Source of the DNA: JABDMH01 sp965222645
GTDB taxonomy: Bacteria > Bacteroidota > Bacteroidia > Chitinophagales > Saprospiraceae
Direction of reading: 5' to 3'
NCBI GenBank assembly: GCA_965222645.1
Contig: OZ244968.1
Location: 3,038,001-3,102,000 of the forward strand
Length of the DNA stretch: 64,000 bases
Shown here: in pieces, positions 19,067 through 27,632 of the stretch
How the letters are laid out: each line of letters begins with the position of its first letter
How positions within the stretch are numbered: position 1 is the first letter of the stretch
Notes under the pieces: model-generated
Told to the model about the DNA's origin: nothing
Database searches by the model: none
The model's input: only the letters and a program-made list of their open reading frames with translations
Position numbers and translations under genes: made by a program

Positions 19067-21109
19067 TTAAAAACTCAGACCTTCACCAAAGTCAAAAAGT
19101 GCATATCCCGGATCCTCAAGATGACCCGGCACATCAGATTTCTGCATTTGCACTACTTCCTCAGAGACAGGAGTCGAGAATGGTATTTTTGCACCGGGTG
19201 AAAACTTTCCGGTCAAAATATCCAGTATGGCCTGCGGTGTTGTGCCAAATGTTGCCATCAGACCTTTAATATTTTCTGATTCATTATTGTATATTTCATC
19301 TATTACCCATGGATTCGAATAATTGATGGCCAGTACGGAGGGCCTGATGGAGGTCAGTCTCTTGACATAATCTGTATCAATGCCATTTTTGCTCAGAGAC
19401 AAAAAAAGTGGAGACCCATCTGAGGCAAATAGCGATTTTGATTTCGGAAGGATCCATAATAAAATCAAATCCGCTTCCTCCGGAGTCTGTACAAAATCAA
19501 TGTCCCATTGATTTTCATCAGGTAAAAACGCAGAATTTGGCCTGCCTTCAGGTCTTTGCATGTAAGTTTCAAAATATATTTTTGTGCCCTTTTTTAACGG
19601 CAAAATATTGTCACCGTTCCTCAATAGGACGATTGATTTCCGCAGAGCCAGATCAGCCTTTGCTTGAAATTCTTTTTTGCCAACGATTTTTTCAGCAATG
19701 TCTATGTTTACATAGGGATTTTCAAAAAGGCCCAATCTGAATTTTTCATTAAGCAGTAAAAATACCGATGTATCTACATGCGATATTAATGCGGGATTCG
19801 TCTTGAGTGTTTCAATAAGTTTTGTTGGGTCTGCCGAACCTGAAAAAATGTTTACTCCAGCCTCCATCGCTTTTTTGTACCTTTCTGTCAATGATAATTC
19901 TTCCACTCCCCATGGCATCATCTCGATCGGACCAGTATCTGAATTAATGATTCCTTTAAATCCCAATTCCTTTCTGAGCAAATCTTGCAGTATTTCTCGA
20001 TTATAAGCATAGGCCACTTCCTCGTATCTTGTACCTACAGGAAATGAGTAATATGGCATAATAGCAGATGTTCCCGCATCTATTGCTGCTTTAAATGGCA
20101 CCAGATTGTTCTCTAGCATCCCACCGGGAAAGACCTCCCGTTTGCCCCATTCAAAATGGGGATCCTGGCCGCCTTCAGTTGCCCCACCTCCCGGAAAATG
20201 TTTTGTAGTAAGCGCAATTGATGTCTGGCTCAACTCCGGACCCTGGAATCCCAGCACAATCTCACTCATTATGGATGCTGTCAACTCAGCATCATCACCA
20301 AAAGTTCCTTCCGTGCGCTGCCACCTGGGTTCAGTGCACAAATCAGCCATGTACATATAGCCCTTCCGTATCCCCACAGCCAGCCACTCCTGCCGGCATA
20401 TATCCGCAAATTCCCTAATCAATTTGAGGTCTCGGGTTGCTGCCAAACCCAATTCTGATGGCCATCTCGAAAAAGTAGAGCTCTTCACACTTAGGCCAGC
20501 CGCAGTAGCAGAAGAAATGTGATTACGGGGGTTAGAGGTGATTGTAGCCGGAATTCCCAATCCATCCTTTTCACAAAGAGATTGAAGATTGTTTACCCAT
20601 TCTGCCAAGATTCTTATCGGTGGATTTGCCCGGATAATAAAATGCCTATCGTGAAATTGTGTTACGGCCTTCGTAGTTCCGGCTGCTCCCATATTCGGAT
20701 AGGGAAGTGGCTTACGTGTAAAAATATTTACATCCATTACCAAATCTTCTTCATTGAAACCACTACCGATCGGTACATTGCTTTCAGCCCTTTGGAAAGT
20801 TTGCTCGTTTTCCATCCTGGTCGTACTGATCAACATTAAACCTGCTTTCTGCTCCAGTGATAATTTGGAAATCAAATCCCTGCTCCGGTCCTTCGAAGGC
20901 AATCGCCAATCCTCGTACATATCTAACTTTCCATTGCGATTTAAATCTTTAAATTTTAATCCATCCAACTCTAATAACCGGACAGATCGGTGCCCCAGGA
21001 CAGGCTGTGTGACCGAGTCGAATTGTGATGACAATTGCCTGTCACCACAGCTGGTCATAAAGAACATAATTAAAATGGGGTACAAAAAGAAATTAAAAAT
21101 ATACTTCAT
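19067..21109 (-). CDS. Glycoside hydrolase family 3 lipoprotein (beta-glucosidase/xylosidase-like)
   Basis: 680 residues. A lipoprotein signal ends at the lipobox MFFMTSC near residue 21, so it acts tethered in the periplasm or at the surface. A linker with KFKDLNRNGKLDMYEDW (about 52) resembles the N-terminal segment of Bacteroidota GH3 enzymes. The TIM barrel has the substrate-binding KHFPGGG near 305, and GFKGIINSDTGPIE places the nucleophile Asp near 391. The second alpha/beta domain includes SIVLLRNGDNILPLKKG (about 490) and ends with VPGHLEDPGYALFDFGEGLSF. The usual SDW is SDT here, common in exo-acting family members. It removes beta-linked sugars from oligosaccharide ends; specificity is not readable. 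Confidence 0.92.
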   Translation of the reverse strand: MKYIFNFFLYPILIMFFMTSCGDRQLSSQFDSVTQPVLGHRSVRLLELDGLKFKDLNRNGKLDMYEDWRLPSKDRSRDLISKLSLEQKAGLMLISTTRMENEQTFQRAESNVPIGSGFNEEDLVMDVNIFTRKPLPYPNMGAAGTTKAVTQFHDRHFIIRANPPIRILAEWVNNLQSLCEKDGLGIPATITSNPRNHISSATAAGLSVKSSTFSRWPSELGLAATRDLKLIREFADICRQEWLAVGIRKGYMYMADLCTEPRWQRTEGTFGDDAELTASIMSEIVLGFQGPELSQTSIALTTKHFPGGGATEGGQDPHFEWGKREVFPGGMLENNLVPFKAAIDAGTSAIMPYYSFPVGTRYEEVAYAYNREILQDLLRKELGFKGIINSDTGPIEMMPWGVEELSLTERYKKAMEAGVNIFSGSADPTKLIETLKTNPALISHVDTSVFLLLNEKFRLGLFENPYVNIDIAEKIVGKKEFQAKADLALRKSIVLLRNGDNILPLKKGTKIYFETYMQRPEGRPNSAFLPDENQWDIDFVQTPEEADLILLWILPKSKSLFASDGSPLFLSLSKNGIDTDYVKRLTSIRPSVLAINYSNPWVIDEIYNNESENIKGLMATFGTTPQAILDILTGKFSPGAKIPFSTPVSEEVVQMQKSDVPGHLEDPGYALFDFGEGLSF

Positions 21110-21220
21110 TGGAACTCACCATTGATTAACTCACATAACAAAGAATAAAGGACCTTGGTGGACTATCGAACTCAAACATCCTTTCCCGGGGAAAAGACCC
21201 CCACATTAGGACAAAGTATC

Positions 21221-21298
21221 GAATTTCACTCAGAGTAAAAAATCAAATTATTATTTTGATCAAACAAGTTTCGGCACTTGTTCTCTCTGAGTGAATTC
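21221..21298. repeat. Nested inverted repeats able to form a three-way-junction fold
   Basis: The outer arms GAATTTCACTCAGAG (21221-21235) and CTCTGAGTGAATTC (21285-21298) match except for one extra T. Inside lie two further hairpins, ATCAAA/TTTGAT (21242-21247 with 21255-21260) and AACAAGT/ACTTGTT (21263-21269 with 21276-21282). The structure sits in a 329-bp gap after the glutamate-synthase-like gene and before the GH3 gene, both leftward. It could be a small palindromic mobile repeat, an RNA element in the GH3 leader, or an operator. No coding sequence is seen in the rest of the gap. Confidence 0.5.
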
Positions 21299-21438
21299 GC
21301 TTAACGACCAGTTACCATATAAATGAAAACCACAGAATACAGATAAGCAACAGAGAAGGTGATTTTTTCCAGATGAAAATTCAATCTTAATTAATATTCC
21401 TGTTTTTCATCAGAGGAGCTTGATTAAGGATTCCGTTT

Positions 21439-23046
21439 CTATCGTATGCCTGCATATTTTATTCCGGTGAGCTGATGAATCTCATAGATAAAGGTAGACA
21501 GATTATCGATCTTGAACTTATTGACATCGTCATGTCCACATGCTCTGGCAATCACCTTTATTAAAGAGTTTGAAGACGTTAAGAAGTTATATAATTGCTC
21601 TGCGGATGAGTCGATGATCAGTCGCTTTCTAAGACCCTCCTTTTGGGTTGCGATGCCCACAGGACAATTATTGGTGTGGCAAGCTCTCATTCCCAGACAT
21701 CCAATGGCCTGCAAAGCCGAATTCGAAATTGCCACAGCATCTGCACCAAGCATCATCGCCTTAGAAAAATCTTCGGGGACACGAAGACCACCAGTGATTA
21801 TTAATGTAATATTAGGAGATCCGACTTTGTCCAGATATCTTCGCGCTCGAGCCAGAGCAGGAATTGTTGGTACATTAATATTGTCTCGAAGTATAGTAGG
21901 TGCTGACCCGGTACCTCCTCCTCTCCCATCTAAAATGATATAATCTGCACCGACTTTCAATGCAAAATCAATATCTGCTTCGATATGACTTGCAGCAATC
22001 TTAAAACCAACAGGTATCCCCCCCGTTCTATCCCGCACTTCATCAGCAACTTTTTGAAAATCTGAAATTGTTCTCAGATCTGGAAACGTCGACGGAGATA
22101 TGGCCGTTTGTCCCGGCTCCAATCCTCTAACTTCGGCAATCTCCTTTGTCACTTTATGACCCGGTAAATGACCACCTGTACCAGTCTTTGCACCCTGGCC
22201 ACCCTTGAAATGGAATGCCTGGGCTTTTTGCACGTTCTCCCAGGTGAATCCAAATTTGCCGGAAGCCAATTCATAAAAATATCTGGAATTGTTGGATTGT
22301 TCCTCCGGCAGCATACCCCCCTCGCCACTACATATTCCCGTGCCAGACATTTCCGCACCCTTGGCCAGAGCAATCTTGGCTTCGCGAGACAGTGCCCCAA
22401 AACTCATATCAGAAACAAAGATTGGAATATCAAGAGATAAAGGCTTTCTGGCATTAGGACCGATAATAACCCGGGTATTGACCTCCTCATCATCTAGCAA
22501 AGGTCTTCGTGCCAACTGTGCAGGTAGAAACTGAATATCTTCCCATTTAGGAAGTGTGTTCCTGTCCACACCCATCGCAGCAGAAGGGCCGTGATGACCA
22601 TAATTTTTTAAACCATTTTGAGCCAGTTCCTTAATGTATCGCGTGTAAGGTTCTGTGTTCTCGGGATGAGTGTCAGAATACTGGCCTAGATACTGGTCTC
22701 TTCTGAAAGGCTGTGGATGCTCCCCGGCAAATGCTAATATCTCCGCCTCGTCGACATAAATGATTCCATCGTCTCTGTAAGTTGTAAACTTATGCAGGAC
22801 TTCATCGTTATTGTACTCACTCACACCTGTATCTATCCTGTAGTCCCAACCATGTAATCCACAGATAATATTATCCCCTGATACATGACCATCAGCCATC
22901 AATGCTCCCCGGTGCAAACAACGCCCATAAAGGATCGAAACTTCTTCCTCATACCTTATTAGTACAAGGTCGATATCTCCCGCCTTGGCATAAATAGGTG
23001 TCCTATTTTTTAATTCAGATTCCTTTACCAGTCTTATCAATTGCAT
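21439..23046 (-). CDS. Rieske domain fused to an FMN-binding glutamate synthase-like protein
   Basis: 535 residues, cytoplasmic. Residues 1-105 form a Rieske [2Fe-2S] ferredoxin domain with ligands Cys43-x-His45 and Cys62-x2-His65 (CLHRGALMADG, CGLHGWDY). The rest is the FMN-binding Glu_synthase TIM barrel: GICSGEGGMLPEEQ (about 241), GQGAKTGTGGHLPGHKV (about 285), ISPSTFPDLRTISD, VGADYIILDGRGGGTGSAP (about 368) and ITGGLRVPEDFSKAMMLGADAV. A C-L-G-M-R-A-C-x4-C cluster near 449-461 matches the 3Fe-4S ligands of glutamate synthase. There is no amidotransferase domain, so it may oxidise or reduce a different substrate using electrons passed through the Rieske centre. It is the last gene of a leftward set. 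The fusion is clearly in frame and complete. Confidence 0.87.
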   Translation of the reverse strand: MQLIRLVKESELKNRTPIYAKAGDIDLVLIRYEEEVSILYGRCLHRGALMADGHVSGDNIICGLHGWDYRIDTGVSEYNNDEVLHKFTTYRDDGIIYVDEAEILAFAGEHPQPFRRDQYLGQYSDTHPENTEPYTRYIKELAQNGLKNYGHHGPSAAMGVDRNTLPKWEDIQFLPAQLARRPLLDDEEVNTRVIIGPNARKPLSLDIPIFVSDMSFGALSREAKIALAKGAEMSGTGICSGEGGMLPEEQSNNSRYFYELASGKFGFTWENVQKAQAFHFKGGQGAKTGTGGHLPGHKVTKEIAEVRGLEPGQTAISPSTFPDLRTISDFQKVADEVRDRTGGIPVGFKIAASHIEADIDFALKVGADYIILDGRGGGTGSAPTILRDNINVPTIPALARARRYLDKVGSPNITLIITGGLRVPEDFSKAMMLGADAVAISNSALQAIGCLGMRACHTNNCPVGIATQKEGLRKRLIIDSSAEQLYNFLTSSNSLIKVIARACGHDDVNKFKIDNLSTFIYEIHQLTGIKYAGIR

Positions 23047-23157
23047 ATTTGCCCTTTTTGAACTACTGCTTTAAACGCTTGACAGATAAAAAAGTTAAGC
23101 AACAAACTGTCGCGAAAAAAATAACTTCAAGCATTGATGCCCCTTTTTTTCAAACCA

Positions 23158-23907
23158 CTACTTGGCTCTGTTTCTCCTGGCCAGCAACTGAGCATAATCG
23201 AATCCCGTCTTTTCGGTAATACCATGCTTTTTAAAGCTCAAAGACTCACTGGCTTTATCACCATAGAAAAAATTAAAGATGACACTGTAATTATCGGAAT
23301 TTCGATACTCACTATAGAAATTTTCCACTCCCCGAAAATCCGCACTATCCGAGACTTCAACAATTGTTGACCTGTCCCTGGCAACAAACACTTCCTGCAA
23401 GAGGTGCTCGCTGAGCGTCTCCGGTCTGGGATTCGTCTTCCAATAATGAGTACGACTCAAATATTCCCTCGTCCTCCTCCTTATTTTCTGCTCCGAGTAA
23501 TCTTCGCTGGTCCAAAAATAAGGAATGCAAAAATTCCGTGTCACGTAAGCGCTAATTCGAAATTTACTATCAAAATCGGTTGTATAAAAATTCGTCCATC
23601 CACCTTTTAAGGCGTCTGCCAGGTTTAGCACAACATCGATCTGTGTCGGATCACTATGGTCGAGGTCGGCATTATATGCCTCAATAACCTCTTCAATGAT
23701 ATTTTCGGCCTGTAAATCTACTAGTTCTCCTATCTTCTGAAGAACATGATCCTTTGCCATTGGATTAAAACCGGCAATCGGCAGGATCATATCACCCTTT
23801 GAATCCCCCTCTAACATTGCAAGGTAACTTCTAAACCGATCGTATGAAATTGGTTTTGAGTATAGCTCTCTTATTTCGGAGACTACGGGCCTCAACTTGA
23901 ATTTCAT
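23158..23907 (-). CDS. Conserved-looking cytoplasmic protein of unknown function
   Basis: 249 residues without a signal peptide or membrane segment. It begins MKFKLRPVVSEIRELYSKPIS and is helical in the first third (a DRFRSYLAMLEGDSKGDMILPIAGFNPMAKDHV segment at about 24-56). It is rich in aromatic and charged residues later (ALKGGWTNFYTTDF, FCIPYFWTSEDYSEQKIRRRTREYLSR). I recognise no motif. It lies in the leftward set between the glutamate-synthase-like gene and DUF2461, with 70-111 bp spacers, so cotranscription is possible but not evident. Good length and composition support a real gene. Confidence 0.7.
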   Translation of the reverse strand: MKFKLRPVVSEIRELYSKPISYDRFRSYLAMLEGDSKGDMILPIAGFNPMAKDHVLQKIGELVDLQAENIIEEVIEAYNADLDHSDPTQIDVVLNLADALKGGWTNFYTTDFDSKFRISAYVTRNFCIPYFWTSEDYSEQKIRRRTREYLSRTHYWKTNPRPETLSEHLLQEVFVARDRSTIVEVSDSADFRGVENFYSEYRNSDNYSVIFNFFYGDKASESLSFKKHGITEKTGFDYAQLLARRNRAK

Positions 23908-23977
23908 TTTATCTGGTTGAATTTCCGGGATGATTAATAAAGTGAGTTATTTACATTAAACTAGACTAGTACTAGAC

Positions 23978-24643
23978 TTAATGAAGTGGCGCGGTCAAGA
24001 ATTCATTTACCGGCCGTGCAGCTTTGCAATGTGCTATCACAGTCGACATAAGATCATCCTGGAAAATAATCGTGGGTTTAAATCTGGCGACGTAATAGAA
24101 TTGCTTATTGGCAATGAGGGGTTCGATCTCATAAATATCCCTGTATTCTGGAGGGATGCGTTTATGTGCGTCTCCCAGAACCTTACCAAATTTTTCAACA
24201 AATGATTTTGCATTTATCTTTTTCCGAAACGCCTTCGGATCATTTTTGATCTGATCTCGAATACTTTTCAATCTCTCCTTGGATGGCATCCAATGACCAC
24301 TCATAATCCCAGCTTCCTGTGCCGTAAACCGAACCGCGATTACGGGTTCCGGATTTATTTTCGGGTGACCCTTTGTTATGTGCGCATGCAGATGGAGGTT
24401 ATAAGGCGTTTTATCTTTAGCAAATCTAATATCTCGATTTATCCTACTGATACATTTTCTCGGGTCCAAATCAATCGCCGGATCAATTATTTTTGCCTCC
24501 CGGATCAAATCTGTCACAAAATGGAGGAATGGTTTTTTCACACTGGCCTCATAGCGTTTTTTATTGGCGTGAAACCACTCTTTATTATTATTTTTTGCAA
24601 GATCTTTAAAAAAAGATATGTAATCCTTGTCGAAATATTTCAT
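23978..24643 (-). CDS. DUF2461 (TIGR02453) family protein
   Basis: 221 residues, about the family length. The N-terminus has the family signature FFKDLAKNNNKEWFHANKKRYE (residues 11-32), followed by CISRINRDIRFAKDKTPYNLHLHAHI (about 64-89), PVIAVRFTAQEAGIMSGHWMP (about 100) and the closing KQFYYVARF. The family is widespread and of unknown biochemical function; the conserved Trp-Phe and Arg-Asp-x-Arg-Phe segments suggest a ligand pocket. Predicted cytoplasmic. It lies 36 bp downstream of the ankyrin gene on the same strand. Confidence 0.88.
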   Translation of the reverse strand: MKYFDKDYISFFKDLAKNNNKEWFHANKKRYEASVKKPFLHFVTDLIREAKIIDPAIDLDPRKCISRINRDIRFAKDKTPYNLHLHAHITKGHPKINPEPVIAVRFTAQEAGIMSGHWMPSKERLKSIRDQIKNDPKAFRKKINAKSFVEKFGKVLGDAHKRIPPEYRDIYEIEPLIANKQFYYVARFKPTIIFQDDLMSTVIAHCKAARPVNEFLTAPLH

Positions 24644-24679
24644 CTTAATTAATTTTTATCAAAATTTTTCAAATATCGT

Positions 24680-25543
24680 TCATGAAATTTTCTTCGCCGT
24701 TAGCTCTAAATCTGGTTCTTTAATCGTAAGTGAAATAACTTTACCTGCCTCAAAATTAAATGACACGCTTACCGAAGAAACTCCATTATAGACATATTCA
24801 TTGGAAGAAATCCTGTTAAGAGCACCTCCGAAATTCCCAATCTTGCCCAGGGACAGCATTTTTCTCATATTGAGTTTTATACTGAATCCGTCACTATCGC
24901 CATCACCATATTTATAATCACCCAGGTATTTTTCTTTTTCTTCCGGCATCATATCCAAATACACCTCTTGTTCTCCTGCGTTGCCCAATCCTTCCAAATA
25001 TTGAATTAACACTTCAGAATTTCTTAACTGATCTCTTGTCAATTTCTCCCGGTCGCGCAGACCACTTTTGGCGTGTCTCAACAAACTGATCCCATGGGGC
25101 CCGGCAATGGTCTGGACATTGTCAACGCTTTCAATCATCGCCTTGACAGCGCGATAATGCCCGAGCATTGCAAATGTAAAAATGTCGGGACGTGCCCCTT
25201 TGGCCATCAAGTACATTGCAATATCCCTCCTTCCCACATGTGAAGCCGCACCAATTGCTGTCTCCCAGTCACCAAATCCCCAATCCCACGTGGCTCTGGA
25301 TAATTCTGGTCTCCTGTCAACCAGTTCCCTCACCCTTTCCAAATTAAAATGTGATGCCCCAACAACCTCTTTTACTAACTCATCATCTATCGCAGGATAC
25401 CGATGAAAAAGATCGTCGGGATTAGGATCCTCAGGGACCGCATTTATTTTCCTGGCATAAATTATATGCGGTATGGATGATGTCAATAATCCAAAGACGG
25501 CACTCTTAATTACTGCCCGCCTGCAGAAACTCAATTTTTCCAT
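24680..25543 (-). CDS. Exported ankyrin-repeat protein
   Basis: 287 residues. The N-terminus (FCRRAVIKSAVFGLLTSSIPHIIYA) has two Arg before a hydrophobic stretch, like a weak Tat or Sec signal. Residues 60-160 carry ankyrin-type helices: LVKEVVGASHFNLERVRELVDRRPEL, GDWETAIGAASHVGRRDIAMYLMAKGARPDIFTFAMLGHYRAVKAMI. A C-terminal beta domain (about 205-287) contains YLGDYKYGDGDSDGFSIKLNM, resembling the beta extension of penicillin-binding-like Bacteroidota proteins. It probably mediates protein-protein contact in the periplasm. The FKBP gene ends 5 bp upstream of its start, so the two form an operon. Confidence 0.8.
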   Translation of the reverse strand: MEKLSFCRRAVIKSAVFGLLTSSIPHIIYARKINAVPEDPNPDDLFHRYPAIDDELVKEVVGASHFNLERVRELVDRRPELSRATWDWGFGDWETAIGAASHVGRRDIAMYLMAKGARPDIFTFAMLGHYRAVKAMIESVDNVQTIAGPHGISLLRHAKSGLRDREKLTRDQLRNSEVLIQYLEGLGNAGEQEVYLDMMPEEKEKYLGDYKYGDGDSDGFSIKLNMRKMLSLGKIGNFGGALNRISSNEYVYNGVSSVSVSFNFEAGKVISLTIKEPDLELTAKKIS

Positions 25544-25548
25544 GATAA

Positions 25549-25977
25549 CTACTTTTCCGCTCTTTCAATATCCGTGAGTAAGACTTCGTAATAAAGTGTG
25601 GAATCGGGTGACAGACCGTTTGGGTAAAACTTGCGCTTACTCAAAGCCGGAGGAATGATTAATCTCCTTCTTTCACCCAATTTCATCCCCCTGACACCCT
25701 CATCGAGACCGTCGATAGCCTGCTTTGCACCAACCGTAAACACAGCGGGATGACCGATCTGATCCGTTGAAAATAAAAGAGTCCCATCTGAATATCGCTG
25801 CCATTCTTCAATAGAAATTTTATCTCCCTCCTGGACCTCATCTCCTATTCCTTCCTCCACAACCTGATAAATCAATCCACTTGGCAGCTCAATCTGATCC
25901 CCACTTTCTCTTTGCGTCGTGCAACTACAACTGCTCCATACGAGCAGTAGCACAGCTATTTGCTTATTCATAATCAC
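25549..25977 (-). CDS. FKBP-type peptidyl-prolyl isomerase lipoprotein
   Basis: 142 residues. A signal with lipobox WSSCSC (Cys near 17-19) indicates membrane tethering. The FKBP domain covers about 30-140: LPSGLIYQVVEEGIGDEVQEGDKISIEE, then GHPAVFTVGAKQAIDGLDEGVRGMKLGERRRLIIPPAL, where VxGLDEGVxGMKxGExRRLxIPP is the canonical active-site loop. It probably assists folding of exported proteins. It is tightly linked to the ankyrin gene (5 bp) and 19 bp from the symporter stop codon, so the three probably share one transcript. Confidence 0.92.
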   Translation of the reverse strand: MIMNKQIAVLLLVWSSCSCTTQRESGDQIELPSGLIYQVVEEGIGDEVQEGDKISIEEWQRYSDGTLLFSTDQIGHPAVFTVGAKQAIDGLDEGVRGMKLGERRRLIIPPALSKRKFYPNGLSPDSTLYYEVLLTDIERAEK

Positions 25978-25996
25978 AGACTACGAATTTAGAAAA

Positions 25997-27412
25997 TTAC
26001 AATGTGGGAGAACTCGTCACTTTTGTGTGATTGGCAATATACCAGTCGGCAATCAAATAGGCCAACGTACTTCCAGCCAATCCCACCAGGATAGAAGGCA
26101 GTATCGTTACATCGATCAGATCCCAGGCCAGATAAGATAAAAACCCTGCTATCATCGAAACGATAGCAGATTGCCAAAAGTGATTTTCTTTCAAAATCGA
26201 AAAAAGGGTTACCGGAATCAAAACCGGAATATAATAAGATGCAATAGATACAATCGAATGCAAAACCGATGACAATGTGCTTGCAACAAGAATTGATATA
26301 AACCCGAGGAGAAATGTAAAACCCTTGGAGTATATGAGTTTCCTTTGGTCAGATAGTTCCGGATCGAAGCCCCCCAAGACGTCTTCGCCAAAAAGAATAG
26401 CCGCTGCATTAAGAAGAGTATCCTGCGTTGACATGACGATCCCCAACATGGCAATAATAAATATCCCATAAAGAAAATTTGGATAATAATGCGCCCCAAT
26501 ATTGAGAAGTACCTGATCATCTGCCACTAAATCAGGATGTAAAAATGATCCGGACGAACCAATAAAAACCATAATGACAGTCCAGAAAATCGTGAACAAT
26601 CCACCTAAGAAAAGAGCCTTTCTAGCCACACGTGCTGATTTGGAGGCAAGCATTCTATTGAGAATCGGTGCATCTACTCCGGCATTCATAATAAAAAAAA
26701 GCATGGCCAAACCCAATGTATTTGAAAAAGAGCTTAGGCTAAAAGCATCTGTGGTCAGAAGTTTGGTATGGGAGCGATATGCTTGCCATTCAAAGTCAGA
26801 ATCCATAAATATCAAGAGTGCCAAAAGGGGAACAAGAATTATAAAATGTAAAAACTGGAATGCATCGGTGTGGATGCTTGCCCTTATTCCCCCGAAAGCG
26901 GAGTAAACTGTAACAATTGAGGTAATAATCACTATAGACCACACTTTTGAATACCCAAAGACATTTTGAATTAGCTCACCCCCGGCATAGCTCATTACAA
27001 TAGCAATGGCAGACATCACCATCAACGACGTGAAGCCAATGCTAATTTTGACTAAACGATTATTGTGTGTAGTGGGCCCTCCCACAATACTTCCCAGAGA
27101 ATTGCTATCTGCAAACTTATCTCTCACTTTAGGGGCAATAAAAAATGCAACCAATATCATTCCTATTCCCCCCAGGATGCCTATCCCAAGCAGGTAGTTG
27201 CCATTTGAAAATCCATCCCGGGCCAGACCTAGAGTAGCTGCAGGTCCTGTGTATGAAGCAGCAACCGACATAAAGACAATCCAGACCCCCAAATTCCTGT
27301 TGGCGACCGAGAACTCCTCAAAATCACTTCTTCGCCTGGTCCAGAGTATGTACCCAAAGTAAAGGACACCAAAAAGGATAACAATAATCTGATTTACGTC
27401 CATATCTTTCAA
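25997..27412 (-). CDS. Sodium:solute symporter (SSS family)
   Basis: 471 residues with about 13 hydrophobic helices, the standard SSS count. Family segments: FSVANRNLGVWIVFMSVAASYTGPAATLGL (about 33-62), where serines and glycines line the sodium/substrate site, and VYSAFGGIRASIHTDAFQ (about 171-188), the hallmark stretch after helix 5. Also ILNRMLASKSARVARKALFLGGLF and MLGIVMSTQDTLLNAAA. The substrate (sugar, sialate, proline or other) cannot be told from sequence. It is the first gene of the leftward operon with FKBP and the ankyrin protein, and divergent from the ADP-ribosylglycohydrolase across a 220-bp gap. Confidence 0.92.
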   Translation of the reverse strand: MKDMDVNQIIVILFGVLYFGYILWTRRRSDFEEFSVANRNLGVWIVFMSVAASYTGPAATLGLARDGFSNGNYLLGIGILGGIGMILVAFFIAPKVRDKFADSNSLGSIVGGPTTHNNRLVKISIGFTSLMVMSAIAIVMSYAGGELIQNVFGYSKVWSIVIITSIVTVYSAFGGIRASIHTDAFQFLHFIILVPLLALLIFMDSDFEWQAYRSHTKLLTTDAFSLSSFSNTLGLAMLFFIMNAGVDAPILNRMLASKSARVARKALFLGGLFTIFWTVIMVFIGSSGSFLHPDLVADDQVLLNIGAHYYPNFLYGIFIIAMLGIVMSTQDTLLNAAAILFGEDVLGGFDPELSDQRKLIYSKGFTFLLGFISILVASTLSSVLHSIVSIASYYIPVLIPVTLFSILKENHFWQSAIVSMIAGFLSYLAWDLIDVTILPSILVGLAGSTLAYLIADWYIANHTKVTSSPTL

Positions 27413-27632
27413 GCGATGAAGAGCTAAGTCGACTCAATAATAAGTATCTATTCATTCCGAGACTGGGGTCCTGTTAAATTTGGACCACCAACTGAAAGCC
27501 GTGACAGGCCAATCCATTGATGCTAAAATAAAAAATGACCGAAGATCTTTAATGCATTCCGGGGATGTGGGGACTGGCTACTAAAGCTTGCCGGATGTAT
27601 TACCTTTATGTAGGCATGGATTAACCATCACT

